A stretch of DNA of 64,000 nt from contig NZ_SDIF01000022.1 of the NCBI RefSeq assembly GCF_004122735.1, positions 1-64,000 on the forward strand, written 5' to 3'. Each line of letters opens with the position of its first letter. Position 1 is the first letter of the stretch. Below, piece after piece: positions 61,951 to 64,000 of the stretch. The notes under the pieces are model-generated. The model saw only the letters and a list, made by a program, of their open reading frames with translations. It was not told the origin of the DNA and did not search any database. Made by a program: the position numbers and the translations under genes. This DNA is from Streptomyces sioyaensis (lineage in GTDB: Bacteria > Actinomycetota > Actinomycetes > Streptomycetales > Streptomycetaceae).

Positions 61951-62634
61951 ATGGCATCCCCTTCCGAGTCCCCAGGCCCCGTTCCCCCGCGCAGCACCGA
62001 GCCACAGGACACGCCCCTGGCCGAAGGCATGGCCTTCCTGGCGAACAAGGGCTGGCAGATCCTGCTCACCATGGGCCTGGCCACCACCGCCCTGGGCGTC
62101 ATCGCCCTGGTCTGGCCGGGCGCAACGCTGCGGGTCCTCGGCGTGCTCTTCGGCGTCTATCTGCTGGCGACCGGCGTTTTCCAGCTGGCCGGCGCCTTCG
62201 GCACGCACGTGCCCCGGCATCTTCGGGTGTTGCACTTCCTCACAGGCGCGCTCTTGATCCTGCTGGGGTTGATCTGCTTCCGGGGCACCATGGAGTCGAT
62301 TCTGCTGCTCGCCCTGTGGATCGGCTTCAGCTGGCTGCTGCGCGGCACCATGGAGACGGCCGCGGCGGCCTCCGCCCAGGACATGCCGGCCCGAGGCTGG
62401 CACGTGGCCTTCGGGATCATCAGCGCTCTGGCGGGCATCGTGCTGATCGTCTCGCCGTTCGCCTCGATCGCGGCACTCACCCTGGTGGTGGGCGTCATGG
62501 CCATCGTCCTGGGGCTGACCGAGGTGATCCGGGCCATCATGCTCCGCATCGAAGTCGGCCGTCTCGCTCCGGCCCCCGCCGCCCAGCGGCGCCCCCTGTT
62601 CCACCGTCCGCACCGTCCGCACCCCCAGCACTGA
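61951..62634 (+). CDS. HdeD/DUF308-family membrane protein
   Basis: 227 residues. Six hydrophobic helices (about 37-56, 62-82, 92-108, 112-130, 147-165, 170-190). GVLFGVYLLATGVFQLAGAF and the paired Gly-rich helices are typical of HdeD-like acid-stress membrane proteins. The C-terminus is Pro/Arg/His-rich. ATG preceded by AGAAGGAGG. The gap 61652-61950 shows only the ribosome site. Exact function unknown. Confidence 0.85.
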   Translation: MASPSESPGPVPPRSTEPQDTPLAEGMAFLANKGWQILLTMGLATTALGVIALVWPGATLRVLGVLFGVYLLATGVFQLAGAFGTHVPRHLRVLHFLTGALLILLGLICFRGTMESILLLALWIGFSWLLRGTMETAAAASAQDMPARGWHVAFGIISALAGIVLIVSPFASIAALTLVVGVMAIVLGLTEVIRAIMLRIEVGRLAPAPAAQRRPLFHRPHRPHPQH

Positions 62635-62994
62635 TCACCGGGGTCGGATCGGCCGGCCACCGGCGAACAGCGAAGGGCCGCCCCCTCGGACCGGGCAGAC
62701 GCCTCGGCCGGTGCCGACGCCGCACGGCGCGGACGACCGCGAAGCGAACGCGCTGCGACGGCGGCAACGATCGCTGACCGGGGGAGTCCGCGCTCTGCCC
62801 GGTTCGGCTTCGGTCAGCCGGTGTGATGACGGCCGTGAACAGCTCGCCCGACAGCCGAGGCCACCCGCCGGATGGTGCCCCAGCCCGGCGGCCGCCCGGC
62901 GGGCTGGGGCACCTGGCCGATGGCGGGGAACCCGTACCCGTAGCGTCCCGGGGCTGATCCGGCACCGCACGGGAGTCGGCAGGGTGACGGCTTC
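62635..62994. other. 360-base gap with one strong hairpin
   Basis: No gene is recognised. GGTGCCCCAGCCCG (62874-62887) pairs perfectly with CGGGCTGGGGCACC (62900-62913), a terminator-like 14-bp stem 240 bases after the HdeD-like gene and just before the SDR remnant. Confidence 0.6.
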
Positions 62995-63561
62995 ACCGTC
63001 CAGCACGGCATCAGGCTGGTCAACAACGTCGGTGCCACCAGCCCACGCTCCAGCTTCCTCGACGTCGATGACGCAGCATGGATGCATGCCTCAACATGAC
63101 ATTCCTGAGCGCGGTGCGCGCCAGCCGTGCGTCGTTGCCACACTTGCTGGCCCACGGCGAGGGCGCGATCGTCAACATCAGCTCGGTCAACGCCCGACTG
63201 CCCTTCCCCATGGTGGTGGACTATTCAGCGGCCAAAGCCGCCCTGAGCAACCTCACCAAGGCTTTGTCGGAGGAGTTCGCTCCCCGTGGTGTCCGCGTCA
63301 ACGCCGTCGCCCCCCGGCCCCGTACGCACCCCGTTCTGGACCGCCCCCGGCGCCTTTGCCGAAACCGTCGCGGCCAGTGCGGGCAGCACGGCACAGGAGG
63401 CCCTGGACCAGGTCGTACCCCAGCAGATGGGCATCTCCACCGGACGCATCACCGAACCCCATGAGGTGGCTGACCTCGTTGCCTTCCTGGCCTCCCCGCG
63501 AGCCGGCAACATCACCGGTGCCGAATTCGTCATCGATGGAGGCCAGATCAAGACCACCTGA
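62995..63561 (+). pseudogene. SDR-family oxidoreductase remnant, truncated with two frameshifts
   Basis: Three frames together give RLVNNVGATSPRSSFLDVDD, then ACLNMTFLSAVRASRASLPH and IVNISSVNARLPFPMVVDYS with AAKAALSNLTKAL. The last part continues PFWTAPGAFAETV to FVIDGGQIKTT. The first shift (near 63073-63080) looks like loss of one G from GGG. The second (63314-63322) looks like gain of one C in a C run. The N-terminal Rossmann half is absent. Tyr/Lys of the active site (VDYSAAKAA) remain. Confidence 0.8.
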
Positions 63562-63866
63562 CACGGGCTCAAGCGAACCGGGCCTGGGGGCAGGTCTGTT
63601 GTCACCAGGGGGCGGGGCTCTCCCGCGTGTGCGGGGTAACTTGGCTTGGCCCCCGTCGCTGGATGAGCCTGGATCTCCACGAACAGGCGGAATCCCTGTC
63701 GGATGCCGTCTGCGAGGTGCTGGACACAGCCCCCTCCCACGGCTGGTCGCCGCCGGGAGCGAGGGAACTGGCTGCCGGCGCGAGCGCTTCCGCATGGACG
63801 GTCTCGTCCATGAAAGCCCGCGCTGGTCCGCCGGTTTCTGCGGACCCCTCTGCCGGGAGAGTCAGG
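63562..63866. other. 305-base gap without a recognised gene
   Basis: No convincing coding signal. A short CTCCCGCGTGTGCGGGG stretch (about 63619-63635) resembles one type I-E CRISPR repeat but occurs once. Confidence 0.5.
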
Positions 63867-64000
63867 TCAGTCGACGTCCGCGGGCAGGGGCGGAAGGCGC
63901 AGGTGTGCGAGGTCATCGGGGGGTGGGCTGGTGTGGGGCCACATGGGGGTGATGTCGGCGTCGGCGGTCGCGGGGGCATCGGTCAGGCGCATGCGCTCAC
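63867..64000 (-). CDS. C-terminal end of an unknown gene, cut by the window edge
   Basis: About 44 codons visible, ending DLAHLRLPPLPADVD before TGA at 63867-63869. It reads RMRLTDAPATADADITPMWP upstream. G/C-ended codons support coding. No family recognised from this short tail. Confidence 0.5.
   Translation of the reverse strand, partial: ERMRLTDAPATADADITPMWPHTSPPPDDLAHLRLPPLPADVD

Noticed and set aside
63614..63640. Single CRISPR type I-E-like repeat
   Set aside because: Only one copy with no spacers or cas genes; chance GC palindrome is likely.

Overview
This window looks like a Streptomyces chromosome segment, or that of a close relative. GC is very high with G/C-ended codons, GTG starts are frequent, four-base ATGA overlaps couple genes, one TTA codon occurs, and the content is typical: SpoIIE/PAS phosphatase, ABC-F protein, DeoR/GntR/TetR regulators, Zur-type zinc genes. 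I see no rRNA, tRNA, CRISPR array, intact transposase or polyketide/peptide assembly line. All assignments come from reading motifs; no database search was run.

Layout. 1-130 is a 56-bp perfect inverted repeat. 228-6.3 kb: a frameshifted penicillin-acylase-type hydrolase, a LysR regulator, signal peptidase II and a NamZ-like muramidase. 6.5-12.2 kb: two convergent operons (SDR, acyl-CoA ligase, TetR facing acyl-CoA dehydrogenase, phosphotransferase), each preceded by a related palindrome and separated by a 21-bp bidirectional terminator. The gene set resembles 4-hydroxy/4-oxo acid (levulinate-type) catabolism. 12.2-29.3 kb: metallo-hydrolase, DUF202 membrane proteins, two NUDIX enzymes, EamA transporter, flavoprotein dehydrogenase, a TTA-containing unknown, a molybdoenzyme with its cytochrome b, a headless ArsR remnant plus MFS carrier, a two-component system, a thioredoxin-like ferredoxin, an ABC-F protein, HAD and pseudouridine synthase.

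29.4-40.9 kb is a ureide region: three NCS1 permeases, two Asp/Glu/hydantoin-racemase-family proteins, an allantoinase and a GntR/FCD regulator, with a large PAS-GAF-SpoIIE-HATPase protein inserted. Imports (allantoin or hydantoin-like) would be racemised and opened to allantoate; later enzymes are not here. 41-53.9 kb holds two divergent paralogous polyol-type ABC transporters with a sorbitol-dehydrogenase-like enzyme, a 2-hydroxyacid dehydrogenase, an FGGY kinase and two DeoR regulators. Between them lies a scar of a PfkB sugar kinase.

53.9-64 kb is a patchier accessory region: RsbW-like ATPase, HSL esterase, NmrA-like protein, a Tet(X)-like monooxygenase next to a gutted MFS pump and a TetR, a Zur-type zinc-starvation pair (cysteine-free L32 and COG0523 GTPase), an HdeD-like protein, an SDR pseudogene and the end of an unknown gene cut by the window edge. 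Decayed genes are concentrated here and at the 46.8 kb scar, which suggests recent gene loss.
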